A stretch of 64,000 bases of DNA from NCBI RefSeq assembly GCF_020831365.1, contig NZ_JAJHPV010000014.1, forward strand, positions 248,001 to 312,000. Reading direction: 5' to 3'. Under the pieces are notes generated by a model. That model was not told the DNA's origin. It made no database searches and worked only from the letters and a program-made list of their open reading frames with translations. This DNA is from Massilia agrisoli. GTDB lineage: Bacteria; Pseudomonadota; Gammaproteobacteria; Burkholderiales; Burkholderiaceae_D. Shown here in pieces: positions 1 to 8,747 of this stretch. How positions within the stretch are numbered: position 1 is the first letter of the stretch; the number at the start of each line of letters is the position of its first letter. The position numbers were made by a program, and so were the translations under genes.

Positions 1-405
1 ATCAATGAACACGTCGTGCGCGAACGCGGCGGCGATGGCGTGATGATCGCCGGCGTCACCGACTACACCGCCCACCACTTCGACCCCTCGCACCGCAGCG
101 ACCCGCGCGCCGCGGCTGCGCATGCGCCATCGAACGTCAAGGCGCGCTTGCTGCTGGCGCACCAGCCGCGCAGCGCCGAGGCGGCCGCCGCCGCGGGCTT
201 CGACCTGCAGCTGTCCGGCCACACCCACGGCGGCCAGTTCTACCCATGGAACCTGTTCGTGCCGCTGCAGCAGCCCTTTACCGCGGGCCTGAACCAGGCC
301 GGCGCGATGTGGGTCTACACCAGCCGCGGCACCGGGTACTGGGGACCGCCAAAGCGTTTCGGCGCGCCGTCCGAAATTACGCTGCTGCGCCTTGTCGCCG
401 CCTGA
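1..405 (+). CDS. Metallophosphoesterase, C-terminal part (5' end outside window)
   Basis: The reading frame is open from the first base of the window, so the gene begins upstream. The visible 134 residues carry the closing metal-binding signature GHTHGGQFYPW (residues LSGHTHGGQ near 71-79) typical of YkuE-like calcineurin-type metallophosphoesterases, and end TSRGTGYWGPPKRFGAPSEITLLRL, a common C-terminus of membrane-anchored members of that family. The family hydrolyses phosphoester bonds using a two-metal centre; the substrate here cannot be told. The N-terminal membrane segment and the first metal-binding motifs lie outside the window. Confidence 0.85.
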   Translation: MNEHVVRERGGDGVMIAGVTDYTAHHFDPSHRSDPRAAAAHAPSNVKARLLLAHQPRSAEAAAAAGFDLQLSGHTHGGQFYPWNLFVPLQQPFTAGLNQAGAMWVYTSRGTGYWGPPKRFGAPSEITLLRLVAA

Positions 406-499
406 CGCTTTTTATCAACGTTAGCGTAAAGACAGCAATTTTCATCTGGATGCGCTATTGTTTTGGGTCTTGACCACACCGATCCAAAGGATACGCCGC

Positions 500-1924
500 A
501 TGACACGCAAGCCACTGCTGTTGACCGTAATCGCCAGTTCCATTTTTGCAGCAAGCGCGTTCGCAGCCGCGCCGGGTAACGACCCGGCGGCGCTGGTGAA
601 GATCCGCGACACCGCGCTGGCAAGCGACTGGGCCTATGAGCGCCTGGCCGACATGACGGACCTGATCGGCCCGCGCCTGTCCGGCTCCGCCGGCGAGGCT
701 GCGGCGGTCAGGCAGGTAGCTGACACGATGCGCAAGCTTGGCGCGACAGTGACGCTGGAGCCAGTCAAGGTACCGCACTGGGTGCGCGGCGTCGAAACCG
801 GTGAGCTGGTCGAATACAAGGGGCGTCCAGATGGCGTCAGCCAGCGCGTGGTGCTGACGGCGCTGGGCGGTTCGGGCGCAACGCCTGCAAGCGGCTTGAA
901 TGCCCAGGTCATCGTGGTACGCAATTTCGACGAGCTGAAGGCGCGCGCGGCCGAGGTCAAGGGCCGCATCGTGCTGTTCGACGTGCCGTTCGACCAGTTC
1001 ATGGCCGACCGCGGCCTGGCCGGGCCGGCATACGGCCAGGGTTCCAACTACCGCAGCAACGGGCCGCGCATGGCCGCGCAGTTGGGCGCGGTGGCGGCTC
1101 TGGTGCGTTCCGTAGGCGGCGCCAATTACCGCATCGCCCATACCGGCGCCACGCGCCTCGATGACAACGCGCGCATTCCGGCCGCCGCCGTTTCGGTGGA
1201 GGACGCCATGCTGATGTCGCGCCTGGCGGCGCGCGGTCCGCTGACGATGCGCCTGACCCTGACGCCGCAAACCAAGCCCGACGCCGACAGCTTCAACGTG
1301 ATCGCCGACTTCCCGGGCACCGACAAGCCTGGCGAAATCGTGATCGTCTCCGGCCACCTTGACTCGTGGGACCTTGGCACCGGCGCGCATGACGACGCGG
1401 CCGGCGTGGTTGGCGCGATGGCGGTGGTCGATACGCTCAAGAAGCTGAACTTGCGCCCGCGCCGAACGATCCGGGTGATCGCATGGGCTAACGAAGAAAA
1501 CGGCACGCGCGGCGCACGCGCCTACCTGGAGTCGAACAAGGCGAAGGTCGAAACTCACTTCGCCGCCATCGAAAGCGACAATGGCGCCGGACGCCCGTTC
1601 GGCATGCGCATGAGCGTCGGGCCGCAGGCGGTCAAGCTGTTCGCGCCTTTGCAGGCGGTGCTGCAGCCGATCGGGGCGGGCACCTTCCGCCGCGAAGATG
1701 TACTGGGCACGGGCGACCTGTCGGGACTGGAGAAGGCTGGCGTGCCAAGCTTTGCGCCGCTGCTCGACACGTCCACCTACTTCCACTATCACCATACGGC
1801 GGCGGACACTTTCGACAAGGTGGACAAGGAAGACCTGCGCCGGCATGTGGCGCTGATGGCGTCGACCACGTGGTTCCTCGCAAACATGGAGGAGCCGATC
1901 GGACGCTGGAGTGAACTGCGGTAG
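500..1924 (+). CDS. Secreted M28-family zinc aminopeptidase
   Basis: A 474-residue protein with a Sec signal peptide (MTRKPLLLTVIASSIFAASAFAA). The M28 metal ligands are visible in order: SGHLDSWDLGTGAHDDAAG (His and Asp), EENGTRGA (catalytic Glu-Glu), ESDNG (Asp), and a C-terminal HYHHTAADT (His). A protease-associated insert probably occupies roughly residues 110-230. The family removes N-terminal residues from peptides or acts as carboxypeptidase-Q-like enzyme; here it should act in the periplasm or outside. The ATG at 500 is preferred over an upstream in-frame start because the signal peptide begins there. It is followed by a hairpin facing the convergent small gene. Confidence 0.88.
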   Translation: MTRKPLLLTVIASSIFAASAFAAAPGNDPAALVKIRDTALASDWAYERLADMTDLIGPRLSGSAGEAAAVRQVADTMRKLGATVTLEPVKVPHWVRGVETGELVEYKGRPDGVSQRVVLTALGGSGATPASGLNAQVIVVRNFDELKARAAEVKGRIVLFDVPFDQFMADRGLAGPAYGQGSNYRSNGPRMAAQLGAVAALVRSVGGANYRIAHTGATRLDDNARIPAAAVSVEDAMLMSRLAARGPLTMRLTLTPQTKPDADSFNVIADFPGTDKPGEIVIVSGHLDSWDLGTGAHDDAAGVVGAMAVVDTLKKLNLRPRRTIRVIAWANEENGTRGARAYLESNKAKVETHFAAIESDNGAGRPFGMRMSVGPQAVKLFAPLQAVLQPIGAGTFRREDVLGTGDLSGLEKAGVPSFAPLLDTSTYFHYHHTAADTFDKVDKEDLRRHVALMASTTWFLANMEEPIGRWSELR

Positions 1925-1933
1925 GGAATGAAA

Positions 1934-1955
1934 GGGCAGGCCGGCAGGCCTGCCC
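1934..1955. terminator. Bidirectional hairpin between convergent genes
   Basis: GGGCAGGCC and GGCCTGCCC form a perfect 9-bp stem with a GGCA loop between the ends of the peptidase gene (+) and the small membrane-protein gene (-). No strong T tract follows on either side, so it may act as a transcript end or RNA stabiliser. Confidence 0.5.
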
Positions 1956-1967
1956 CAGTGATGACGA

Positions 1968-2159
1968 CTACAGGTTCAGGCGCGGCAGGAAGCCGCCTGG
2001 AATGATGCCGAACACTGCCAGGACGACCATGATCAGCAGGATGATGAACAGCACGCGGACGATGCCGGCGATTGGCGACGGCAAGGGCAGCAGGCTGACC
2101 AGCCACCAGATCAGTCCGAGGATGACCAGGTAGACGATGAGGTTGATGATGATATCCAT
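1968..2159 (-). CDS. Small two-helix membrane protein (Thivi_2564-like)
   Basis: This 63-residue protein is almost entirely hydrophobic: a first helix of about IIINLIVYLVILGLIWWLV, a short PLPSPIAG turn, and a second helix through VLFIILLIMVVLAVFGI. It resembles the short Thivi_2564-type membrane proteins often annotated in proteobacteria; no function is known. The start is supported by AAGGAAA seven bases upstream on the minus strand. It stands alone, convergent with the M28 peptidase and divergent from the sugar dehydrogenase. Confidence 0.75.
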   Translation of the reverse strand: MDIIINLIVYLVILGLIWWLVSLLPLPSPIAGIVRVLFIILLIMVVLAVFGIIPGGFLPRLNL

Positions 2160-2325
2160 ATTATTTTCCTTTTTTGTTCTACAGCGATATGTGTCAAAAA
2201 GACAAATCCAGAATAGCGCGAGTCTGGCTGTCCGACTGTACGGTGGAGCACATAGCAGCCCAGCGGGCGCCGGACCGATCCGGTACGATGACGATTGTTA
2301 ACAAATTTCTCAACAAGGAGACGCC

Positions 2326-3492
2326 ATGATGCAAGCTGGCCGCAGGACCCTGATGTGTGTAGCCGCCGCGTGCGCGGCGCTGGCGAGCGCTGGTGCGCTG
2401 GCCCAACTGGCGCCAAGCGACGCACCGCCGGCCGTAAAGGGATGGCGCGCCGTCACCGTGGCCGAGGGCGTCAACCAGCCCTGGGGCATGGCGTGGCTGC
2501 CAAATGGCAAACTGCTGGTGACCAGCAAAAAGGGAACTTTGCACATCCTGAACGGATCGCGCTTCGACCCGGTGCCAATGGAAGGCTTGCCGGAGGTGTT
2601 CACCGGCGGGCAGGGCGGCCTGCTCGACATTGCGCTGCATCCGGCCGACAAGACCAATCCCCGCGTCTACATGACCTTGTCGACCGGCACCAGCGAGGCA
2701 AACCGCACGACCCTGGTGCAGGGCGTCTTCGACGGCAAACGGGTGCATTCGATCAAGAAGATTTTCCAGGTACAGCCCGACAAGAGCGGCGGCCAGCACT
2801 TCGGTTCGCGCCTGCTGTGGCTGGCGGACGGCACGCTGTTGATGAGTATTGGCGACGGCGGCAACCCGCCGCAGCGCATCGGTTCGATGCTGGCGCGCGA
2901 GCAGGCGCAGAACCTGGCCAGCCACCAGGGCGCGATCCTGCGCCTGACCGACCAGGGCAAGGCCGCCGCGGGTAACCCGCTGGCGGCCAAACCGGGTGCG
3001 CTGCCGGAAATCTGGAGCTACGGCCACCGCAACATCCAGGCGATGGCGCGCGACGCGGCCGGACGGGTGTGGGCGACGGAGCATGGCCCGCGCGGCGGGG
3101 ACGAGCTCAACCTGATCGAAGGCGGAGGCAATTACGGCTGGCCGCTGCAAAGCTACGGCGCCGACTACCGCACCGCCGAGCCTGTCGGCGTCAAGGCCGT
3201 GCCGGGCATGACGGGGCCGAAGGTGGCGTGGGTGCCATCGCCGGCGCCGTCGGGGCTGGCGTATTACACCGGCAAACATTTCCCGCAATGGCGCGGCAGC
3301 CTGTTCAGTGGCGGGCTGGCGGCGCTGGACGTGCGCCGCGTTGCGATCGACAAGGATGGCAATGTGACGGCGCAGGAAAGGCTGGAGATCGGCAAGCGGG
3401 TGCGCGACGTGAAGCAGGGGCCGGATGGCTACCTGTACCTGCTGACCGACGCGGCCGACGGCCAGCTGTTGCGGATCGAGCCGGCCCGGTAA
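2326..3492 (+). CDS. PQQ-dependent aldose sugar dehydrogenase (soluble Asd/YliI type)
   Basis: A 388-residue secreted protein with a signal peptide ending near ALAQ. Hallmarks of the soluble glucose/sorbosone dehydrogenase beta-propeller are present: NQPWGMAWLPNGKLLVT, GGQGGLLDIALHP, GDGGNPPQR, and the PQQ/calcium region EHGPRGGDELNLIEGGGNYGWP. Members oxidise aldoses in the periplasm using PQQ and Ca2+ and pass electrons to the respiratory chain. A strong ribosome site (AAGGAGA) precedes the first of two adjacent ATGs. No PQQ biosynthesis gene is in the window, so cofactor supply must be elsewhere. Confidence 0.88.
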   Translation: MMQAGRRTLMCVAAACAALASAGALAQLAPSDAPPAVKGWRAVTVAEGVNQPWGMAWLPNGKLLVTSKKGTLHILNGSRFDPVPMEGLPEVFTGGQGGLLDIALHPADKTNPRVYMTLSTGTSEANRTTLVQGVFDGKRVHSIKKIFQVQPDKSGGQHFGSRLLWLADGTLLMSIGDGGNPPQRIGSMLAREQAQNLASHQGAILRLTDQGKAAAGNPLAAKPGALPEIWSYGHRNIQAMARDAAGRVWATEHGPRGGDELNLIEGGGNYGWPLQSYGADYRTAEPVGVKAVPGMTGPKVAWVPSPAPSGLAYYTGKHFPQWRGSLFSGGLAALDVRRVAIDKDGNVTAQERLEIGKRVRDVKQGPDGYLYLLTDAADGQLLRIEPAR

Positions 3493-3517
3493 GCGCCGTT
3501 ACCGGCATCGCTTGTAA

Positions 3518-3889
3518 TCACTCCACCGGCACGCGCCGCACCGCGCGCGCGTGCCCCCTGAACGCCCGGCCGTAGACGGTCTGGATTCCACTCGCAAAAT
3601 TCTGCCCCCACACCAGGTGCGGGTGGCCAGCCTGCGGCTCGCGCGACCAGTACCACTCGCGCTCGAACTGTTCCTTTACGTTGGCGAACAGCAGCGACAA
3701 CTCCCTGCGCGACGGTAACGCTCCACCCAATTCCCTGGCCCAGCCTGTCGCTGCGGCCCAGCCTGCTTGCACCACTTCGCCGTTCATCAGGACCAGGTGG
3801 TAGTCGGGTTCGCCTTCCTTTCCCAGTATTAATCCCGCGTAGTGCTCGCCCTCCCCAAGCGTGCTGCGAATGTCTCTGGTGTCGCTCAT
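3518..3889 (-). CDS. DUF1566-like (Lcl C-terminal-like) protein
   Basis: A 123-residue soluble protein. The core GWARELGGALPSRRELSLLFANV followed by YWSREP resembles the short Lcl_C/DUF1566 fold seen in many surface-associated or phage-related proteins: a conserved PTR/PSR-E-L helix, then a WSS/WSR strand. I chose the ATG at 3889 (MSDTRDIRS) because the longer frame upstream could only start at TTG, and a GGAG lies about 12 bases before the ATG. No signal peptide. Function unknown; it is divergent from the beta-helix gene pair and convergent with the sugar dehydrogenase. Confidence 0.65.
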   Translation of the reverse strand: MSDTRDIRSTLGEGEHYAGLILGKEGEPDYHLVLMNGEVVQAGWAAATGWARELGGALPSRRELSLLFANVKEQFEREWYWSREPQAGHPHLVWGQNFASGIQTVYGRAFRGHARAVRRVPVE

Positions 3890-3990
3890 GAATGGGGTCT
3901 CCGGGTTTGGTGGGCCTAGCAATCAGACAATTGCGCGCCTGACTAGTTGCATCTTGCTGTTCATTTTCCGCCTGGAATGAGTTTGTGATT

Positions 3991-4086
3991 CTTTGATACT
4001 GCCCAGAAATTTTTCCTAAAAAACGTTGAACTAAGGCAGTTTCCACCGCTCAAAGTTACTCATTTCTTTTTTAAGGTAGGAACCAT
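3991..4086 (+). repeat. Duplicated leader, copy 1 (upstream of first beta-helix gene)
   Basis: About 96 bases before the first beta-helix gene match the leader of the second gene (5532-5628). Shared blocks include CTTTGATACTGC, AAAAACGTTGAACTAAGGCAG with TTTCCAC, CAAAG-TTACTCA and TTTAAGG-AGGAAC. The match stops before the start codon and carries the ribosome site, so promoter and leader were probably duplicated with the gene. Confidence 0.8.
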
Positions 4087-4089
4087 TTG

Positions 4090-5427
4090 ATGATCAAGCT
4101 CACCACTATCGCCTCGGACCTCCGTATCAATGCATTGCTGTGCAGCAGCGCTGCTGTTTTGCTCGCTGCCACCGCTTCCGTCGTCGTTCCCGCCACTGCG
4201 GCTGCTGCGACGCCCGACGCATTCGATGTCCGTGGCTACAACGGTGAAGCGGCAGGCGATGTCTCCGCAACCGAAGCTGAAGTGGCGCCGGCGTCCACCA
4301 CGCTGAGCCGCCGTGGTGCGCGCAGCGCCCCGGTGACCGTCGCTCCGGCCCCGGCCCCATCCGCGCCGGTCAGCGTTACCCCGGCCACAAGCTACAACTA
4401 CTACGTTTCCCCCAACGGCAATGACAGCGCCGCCGGCACCAAGGCGGCACCGTTCCGCACGCTCGCCCGCGCAGTCAAGGCAGTGCGCCCGAACAGCACG
4501 GTGTGGGTTGCGCCAGGTACCTATTCGGGTGGCTTCCGCAACACCGTGTCGGGCACCTCGGGCGGCCGCATCTACTTTGTATCGACCACCAAGTGGGGCG
4601 CAAAGATTGTGCCGCCAGCAAATTCGAGCGGCGACGTGGCCTTCGACAACCGCGGCAGCTACGTGGACATCATCGGCTTCCAGGTTGACGGCAGCAATTC
4701 GCAGTCGGGCACCAAATGGCGCTACGGCATCTACAACGGCGGCTCCTACGACTCGATCCGTGAAAACTATGTCCACCACATCGCCAAGAACATTCCCTGC
4801 ACCAGCGGCGGCGGCTCGGCCATTGGCGCCGACAGCTACTACAAGGGCGTGAAGGCGGAAATCATTTCCAACGTCGTGCATGACATCGGCCCAGCCGGCT
4901 GCCACTTCGTCCAGGGGATCTACATGAGCACCTCGGGCGTCATCAAGAACAACGTGGCTTACCGTGTTGCCGAAGCCGCCATCCACCTGTGGCACGACGC
5001 CCGCGACGTGATCATCACCAACAACACCGTGACCTCGTCGGGTACCGGCATCATCGTCGGCGGCGGCGACTTCTACTTCACCACCGGCGGCGCGAACAAC
5101 GTCCACGTGTACAGCAACATTGTGTACGACAACAAGTACGGCATTTCGGAGCAGGGCAGGACCGGCACCAGCAACACCTACCGCAACAACCTGGTGTACC
5201 AAAACACCTACCCGTGGACGCTGAAAAACGGCCTTAAGCACTACAACACCATTGCCGCCGTGCCCGGTTTCACCGCGTACAGCCGCACCGGCACGCAGAA
5301 CCTGAAGATCACCCCGGGCTCGGCAGCGGTGGGCCGCGGCACCTCGACCTACGCGCATCCGACCGACATCGTCGGCCGTCCGCGGAACAGCAGCACCGGC
5401 TTCGACATCGGCGCTTACCAGCACTAA
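4090..5427 (+). CDS. Secreted right-handed beta-helix protein (DUF1565/pectate-lyase-like), paralogue 1
   Basis: A 445-residue protein with a long signal-like N-terminus, then an Ala/Pro-rich linker (roughly residues 40-100, ending in APAPAPSAPVSVTPATS), then the repeat domain. The domain opens with YYVSPNGNDSAAGTKAAPFRTLARAV, the DUF1565 entry motif, and continues with parallel-beta-helix rungs (NNTVTSSGTGIIVGGG, YSNIVYDNKYG). Such folds bind or cleave polysaccharides, but no lyase catalytic residues can be assigned by eye. The ATG at 4090 is favoured over the preceding TTG. The paralogue at 5632 is nearly identical over the helix but lacks the linker. Confidence 0.82.
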   Translation: MIKLTTIASDLRINALLCSSAAVLLAATASVVVPATAAAATPDAFDVRGYNGEAAGDVSATEAEVAPASTTLSRRGARSAPVTVAPAPAPSAPVSVTPATSYNYYVSPNGNDSAAGTKAAPFRTLARAVKAVRPNSTVWVAPGTYSGGFRNTVSGTSGGRIYFVSTTKWGAKIVPPANSSGDVAFDNRGSYVDIIGFQVDGSNSQSGTKWRYGIYNGGSYDSIRENYVHHIAKNIPCTSGGGSAIGADSYYKGVKAEIISNVVHDIGPAGCHFVQGIYMSTSGVIKNNVAYRVAEAAIHLWHDARDVIITNNTVTSSGTGIIVGGGDFYFTTGGANNVHVYSNIVYDNKYGISEQGRTGTSNTYRNNLVYQNTYPWTLKNGLKHYNTIAAVPGFTAYSRTGTQNLKITPGSAAVGRGTSTYAHPTDIVGRPRNSSTGFDIGAYQH

Positions 5428-5531
5428 CTAAAAAAACCAGCCATCGACGGCGGCGTCGGAGGGGACCGCTGCCGTTTTCGCGCGGTGCGCATCGACCATG
5501 CGCACTGCACACCCCCTTGCCCGGTTTATCT

Positions 5532-5628
5532 CTTTGATACTGCGAATAAATTTTTTTGGAAAAACGTTGAACTAAGGCAGTTTCCACACATCAAAGCTTA
5601 CTCAATTCTTCTTTAAGGCAGGAACGTT
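5532..5628 (+). repeat. Duplicated leader, copy 2 (upstream of second beta-helix gene)
   Basis: Second copy of the leader described at 3991-4086, again ending just before the start codon. The two copies differ by small substitutions and one-base indels, mainly in the A/T runs. Confidence 0.8.
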
Positions 5629-5631
5629 TTA

Positions 5632-6783
5632 ATGACCACTCGCACCACACTCGCAACCCAGATCCGTCGCAAAGCATTGCTGGCAGGCGGCGCTGTCGCC
5701 CTGCTGGCCGCCTCAGGCCTCGCGCAGGCAGCCACCCCGGTCACGACCTACAACCTGTACGTTTCGCCGACCGGCAGCGACAGCGCATCGGGCAGCAAGG
5801 CATACCCGTTCCGCACCATCGCCCGCGCGATCAAGTCGCTGCGCCCAAGCACCACGGTGTGGGTTGCGCCCGGTACGTATTCGGGTGGTTTCCGCAACAC
5901 CGTGTCGGGTACCGCGAGCGCCCGCATCTACTTCGTATCGACCACCAAGTGGGGCGCGAAGATCGTGCCGCCAACCACCTCGCCTAACGATGTGGCATGG
6001 GACAACCGCGGCAGCTACGTGGACATCATCGGCTTCCAGGTCGACGGCTCGGGCTACAAGTACGGCACCAAATGGCGCTACGGTATCTACAACGGCGGTT
6101 CCTACGATTCGATCCGTGAAAACTATGTCCACCACATCGCCAAGAACATCGCCTGCACCAGCGGCGGCGGCTCGGCCATCGGCGCGGACAGCTACTACAA
6201 GGGCGTGAAGGCGGAAATCATTTCCAACGTCGTGCATGACATCGGCCCGGCCGGCTGCCACTTCGTCCAGGGTATCTACATGAGCACCTCGGGCGTCATC
6301 AAGAACAACGCCGTGTACCGCGTTGCCGAAGCGGCGATCCACCTGTGGCACGATGCCCGTGATGTGATCATCACCAACAACACCGTGACCTCGTCGGGTA
6401 CCGGCATCATCGTCGGCGGCGGCGATTTCTACTTCACCACCGGCGGCGCGAACTACGTCCACGTGTATAACAATATCGTGTACGACAACAAGTACGGCAT
6501 CTCGGAGCAGGGCCGCACCGGCACCAGCAACACCTACCGCAACAACCTGGTCTACAAGAACACCTACCCGTGGACCCTGAAGAACGGCCTGCGCCACTAC
6601 AACACCGTGGCCGCTGCGCCAGGCTTTACGTACTACAGCCGCACCGGTACGCAGAACCTGAAGATCACCTCGAGCTCGCCGGCGGTCGGCCGCGGCACGT
6701 CGACCTACGCGCACCCGACCGATATCGTCGGCCGCCCGCGTAACAGCACCACCGGTTTCGACATCGGCGCATACCAGCACTAA
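5632..6783 (+). CDS. Secreted right-handed beta-helix protein (DUF1565/pectate-lyase-like), paralogue 2
   Basis: A 383-residue paralogue of the preceding gene. It has a conventional signal peptide (LLAGGAVALLAASGLAQA), then directly the entry motif YNLYVSPTGSDSASGSKAYP and the same rungs. From the tract FRNTVSG to the end (FDIGAYQH) the two proteins differ at only a few positions, and long DNA stretches are identical, which suggests a recent tandem duplication or ongoing gene conversion. It lacks the Ala/Pro linker of paralogue 1. A strong intrinsic terminator follows. Likely exported; substrate unknown. Confidence 0.82.
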   Translation: MTTRTTLATQIRRKALLAGGAVALLAASGLAQAATPVTTYNLYVSPTGSDSASGSKAYPFRTIARAIKSLRPSTTVWVAPGTYSGGFRNTVSGTASARIYFVSTTKWGAKIVPPTTSPNDVAWDNRGSYVDIIGFQVDGSGYKYGTKWRYGIYNGGSYDSIRENYVHHIAKNIACTSGGGSAIGADSYYKGVKAEIISNVVHDIGPAGCHFVQGIYMSTSGVIKNNAVYRVAEAAIHLWHDARDVIITNNTVTSSGTGIIVGGGDFYFTTGGANYVHVYNNIVYDNKYGISEQGRTGTSNTYRNNLVYKNTYPWTLKNGLRHYNTVAAAPGFTYYSRTGTQNLKITSSSPAVGRGTSTYAHPTDIVGRPRNSTTGFDIGAYQH

Positions 6784-6803
6784 GCATCGCTTCGCGATGA
6801 TGG

Positions 6804-6834
6804 AAAAAGCAGCCCTTCGGGGCTGCTTTTTTTA
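6804..6834 (+). terminator. Rho-independent terminator of the beta-helix pair
   Basis: AAGCAGCC-CTTC-GGGGCTGCTT stem with a seven-T tail directly downstream of the second beta-helix gene; the A run before the stem makes it partly bidirectional. Confidence 0.9.
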
Positions 6835-7101
6835 TTTGAAAACATCGCCAAAGATAATAATTTATTTCCGCCAGTTTTCCATCCGTAAGCTTCGCAAATA
6901 TGTTCCGCGGTCAATCGACTATTTGTGCTGTATTAAGGTTCCAATTTTCTCGTATCGATTATTTGACCTCACATAAAGGTTGATGCTTGACGTGATTATG
7001 CGCGTGGTTTACGCGCTGCTAAATATGTAATCTTAATTCGGACTCAGCTGTTTTATCCAGCGCCGGAACTCCTCCGGGATCAGCCGAAAGAGAGATACAT
7101 C
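6835..7101. other. A/T-rich intergenic region before the PIG-L gene
   Basis: With the terminator this makes a gene-free gap of just over 300 bases. It is visibly richer in A+T than its surroundings. GCGCGTGGTTTACGCGC (near 7000) is a small imperfect dyad preceded by TTGACG, which could be a -35 element, but no convincing -10 follows at the usual spacing. A ribosome site (AAGAGAG) lies just before 7102. No small gene is seen. Confidence 0.5.
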
Positions 7102-8100
7102 ATGAAGCCCTTGTTGCATGCATCCGCCATCGTATTAATTTCCTTTCTTAGCCACCAGGCCGCCGCCGCAGTATTTTTCGCAGCCCATCAGGATGATGTC
7201 ACCTTGTTTATGGGCCAAAACGCCTACCGCGACATCCGGGGTGGGCATGCGACGGTCATCGTCATTGTCAGCGCTGGCGATGCGGGCAACGCGGAGCTGC
7301 CGAACGCGCGCGGTATTACTGGCAATTTCGACCATAACCAGCAGGGAAAACCCTATTACCGCGTGCGCCACGATGCGCATAACGCGGCGCTGGGCTATTG
7401 GGTCAGCGCCTGGGCGCCCCCACCACCCCTTAAAACCGCAGAGCGGTTCAGCGCAGAGATTCCTGCCGTCGAGAAGGTTTTGATTGGCAACGTCACCGTG
7501 TATAACCTGAATCTTGCAGATGGCAAGCTATCGCAATTCCTGCCCGGCGGACCATATTCCAGCTTTCAAGACATTACCGGCCGCAATACATATACGGCTG
7601 CCAGCCTAAAAGAAACACTGAGGCAAATTATTACGCGAAATAATGCTGGAAGAAAAACAGTGCTGGTTAATCTTCCGGAGCACGACCCGGGTTTTTCCGA
7701 AATGGGCTATAACGAACAACTCATGCCCGACGAAAACGGCAATTTGCTGAAACGGGCGCGCATGGACCTGGTCCACACGGATCACCCCGACCATACGGCA
7801 GTGGGGAAATTCGTCATTGCCGCCATTAACGAACAGCCCGCCACACGTTGCGTGTACCGAGCGGTCTATATGGGCTACGCCATCCAGAATTTGCCGCAAG
7901 TGATGACCCCGTTCGAGAAATATAACCAGGAGATTGCCGTCTTCCACCGGATGAATGGGGTGCTTATCCATCAAGGCAATGTGATCCGGCAGTACGCGTC
8001 AAGCTGGCCGCTGGCGGGAAATGACGATGGATTCCATCGCAGTTTTCTTGGCAAGCAAAAGTGGCGGGACGGCGGGGGCGGCGGGACCTGTGCGTTTTAA
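7102..8100 (+). CDS. Secreted PIG-L/LmbE-family deacetylase
   Basis: A 332-residue protein with a signal peptide (ending HQAAA). The family's zinc-site motif appears as AHQDDVTLFMG (usual form AHPDDE) near residue 30, and the second as HTDHPDHTAVG near residue 227. PIG-L enzymes remove N-acetyl groups from GlcNAc-containing molecules; in bacteria targets include bacillithiol or mycothiol precursors, antibiotics and surface glycans. Export argues for an extracellular glycan substrate. Two departures from consensus (P to Q, final E to T) leave the Asp pair and the His pair intact. No operon partner. Confidence 0.8.
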   Translation: MKPLLHASAIVLISFLSHQAAAAVFFAAHQDDVTLFMGQNAYRDIRGGHATVIVIVSAGDAGNAELPNARGITGNFDHNQQGKPYYRVRHDAHNAALGYWVSAWAPPPPLKTAERFSAEIPAVEKVLIGNVTVYNLNLADGKLSQFLPGGPYSSFQDITGRNTYTAASLKETLRQIITRNNAGRKTVLVNLPEHDPGFSEMGYNEQLMPDENGNLLKRARMDLVHTDHPDHTAVGKFVIAAINEQPATRCVYRAVYMGYAIQNLPQVMTPFEKYNQEIAVFHRMNGVLIHQGNVIRQYASSWPLAGNDDGFHRSFLGKQKWRDGGGGGTCAF

Positions 8101-8353
8101 GCGCGCAGCGGGTTCGAGCGCCGGCCATGTTCTTTTTCGCGCAAGTTGCGTTACGCTAGCGCGGTATCGAGCACCACCATCCGCACGAACCTCGCTGCCA
8201 GGGGCGAGGACGCGACCTTGTAGCAGGTCACGTGCAGCGTCGCGCCGGCAAGCGCAGCGACCGCTTCGATACTCGCGGGTCGCGGACTGCTGAGACGGAT
8301 TAGGACTTCGAGGGGCAATTATGATACCCTCGAGCCTTAACGGAAATGTTGCG

Positions 8354-8731
8354 ATGCAAAAAATATTAATTCTGAATGTAGACGACAACCTCAGTGCGCG
8401 CTATGCGAAAACGCGGGTGCTCCAGAATGCCGGTTTTCGCGTGGAGGAGGCTGACGACGGCAGCGCAGCACTTACACTGGTTGAGCAACTGATGCCATCC
8501 CTGGTGCTGCTGGATGTCAAGCTCCCCGACATCAGCGGACACGAGGTGTGCCGCCGCATCAAGGCAAATCCCCTGACCGGCCACGTGCTGGTACTGCAGA
8601 TTTCCGCAGCCCTGATCAGCGATGACGACTCGGCGCGCGGCATGGAAAGCGGGGCGGACTTTTACCTGGCAGCGCCGTTCGAGCCCAGGGACCTGGTGAG
8701 CAAGGTGCGCGCCCTGTTGCACACGCATTGA
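8354..8731 (+). CDS. Single-domain response-regulator receiver lacking the conserved lysine
   Basis: A 125-residue stand-alone receiver domain. The acidic pair D10-D11, phosphoacceptor D54 (VLLDVKLPD) and switch residue S84 are present. The nearly invariant Lys before Pro-Phe is replaced by Ala107 (YLAAPFEP), which in typical receivers impairs activation by phosphorylation. The start MQKILILNVDD is preferred to an in-frame ATG eleven codons earlier because the domain begins there. It converges on the histidine kinase at 8748, 16 bases away, its probable partner. The 250 bases upstream hold no recognised feature. Confidence 0.8.
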   Translation: MQKILILNVDDNLSARYAKTRVLQNAGFRVEEADDGSAALTLVEQLMPSLVLLDVKLPDISGHEVCRRIKANPLTGHVLVLQISAALISDDDSARGMESGADFYLAAPFEPRDLVSKVRALLHTH

Positions 8732-8747
8732 ACGTTGGCGACCCCGT

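Noticed and set aside
455-1846. Long open frame on the minus strand opposite the M28 peptidase
   Set aside because: It mirrors a G+C-rich gene, is full of Arg/His/Ala low-complexity sequence, and has no ribosome site or family motif; a shadow frame.
4060-5424. 454-codon minus-strand frame opposite the first beta-helix gene
   Set aside because: The Val/Ala/Gly-rich text is the complement of the beta-helix repeats; the same shadow appears opposite the paralogue at 5713-6780.
7999-8388. Minus-strand frame of 129 codons covering the gap before the receiver gene
   Set aside because: It overlaps both flanking genes and has no recognisable motif; the gap is more likely a regulatory region.
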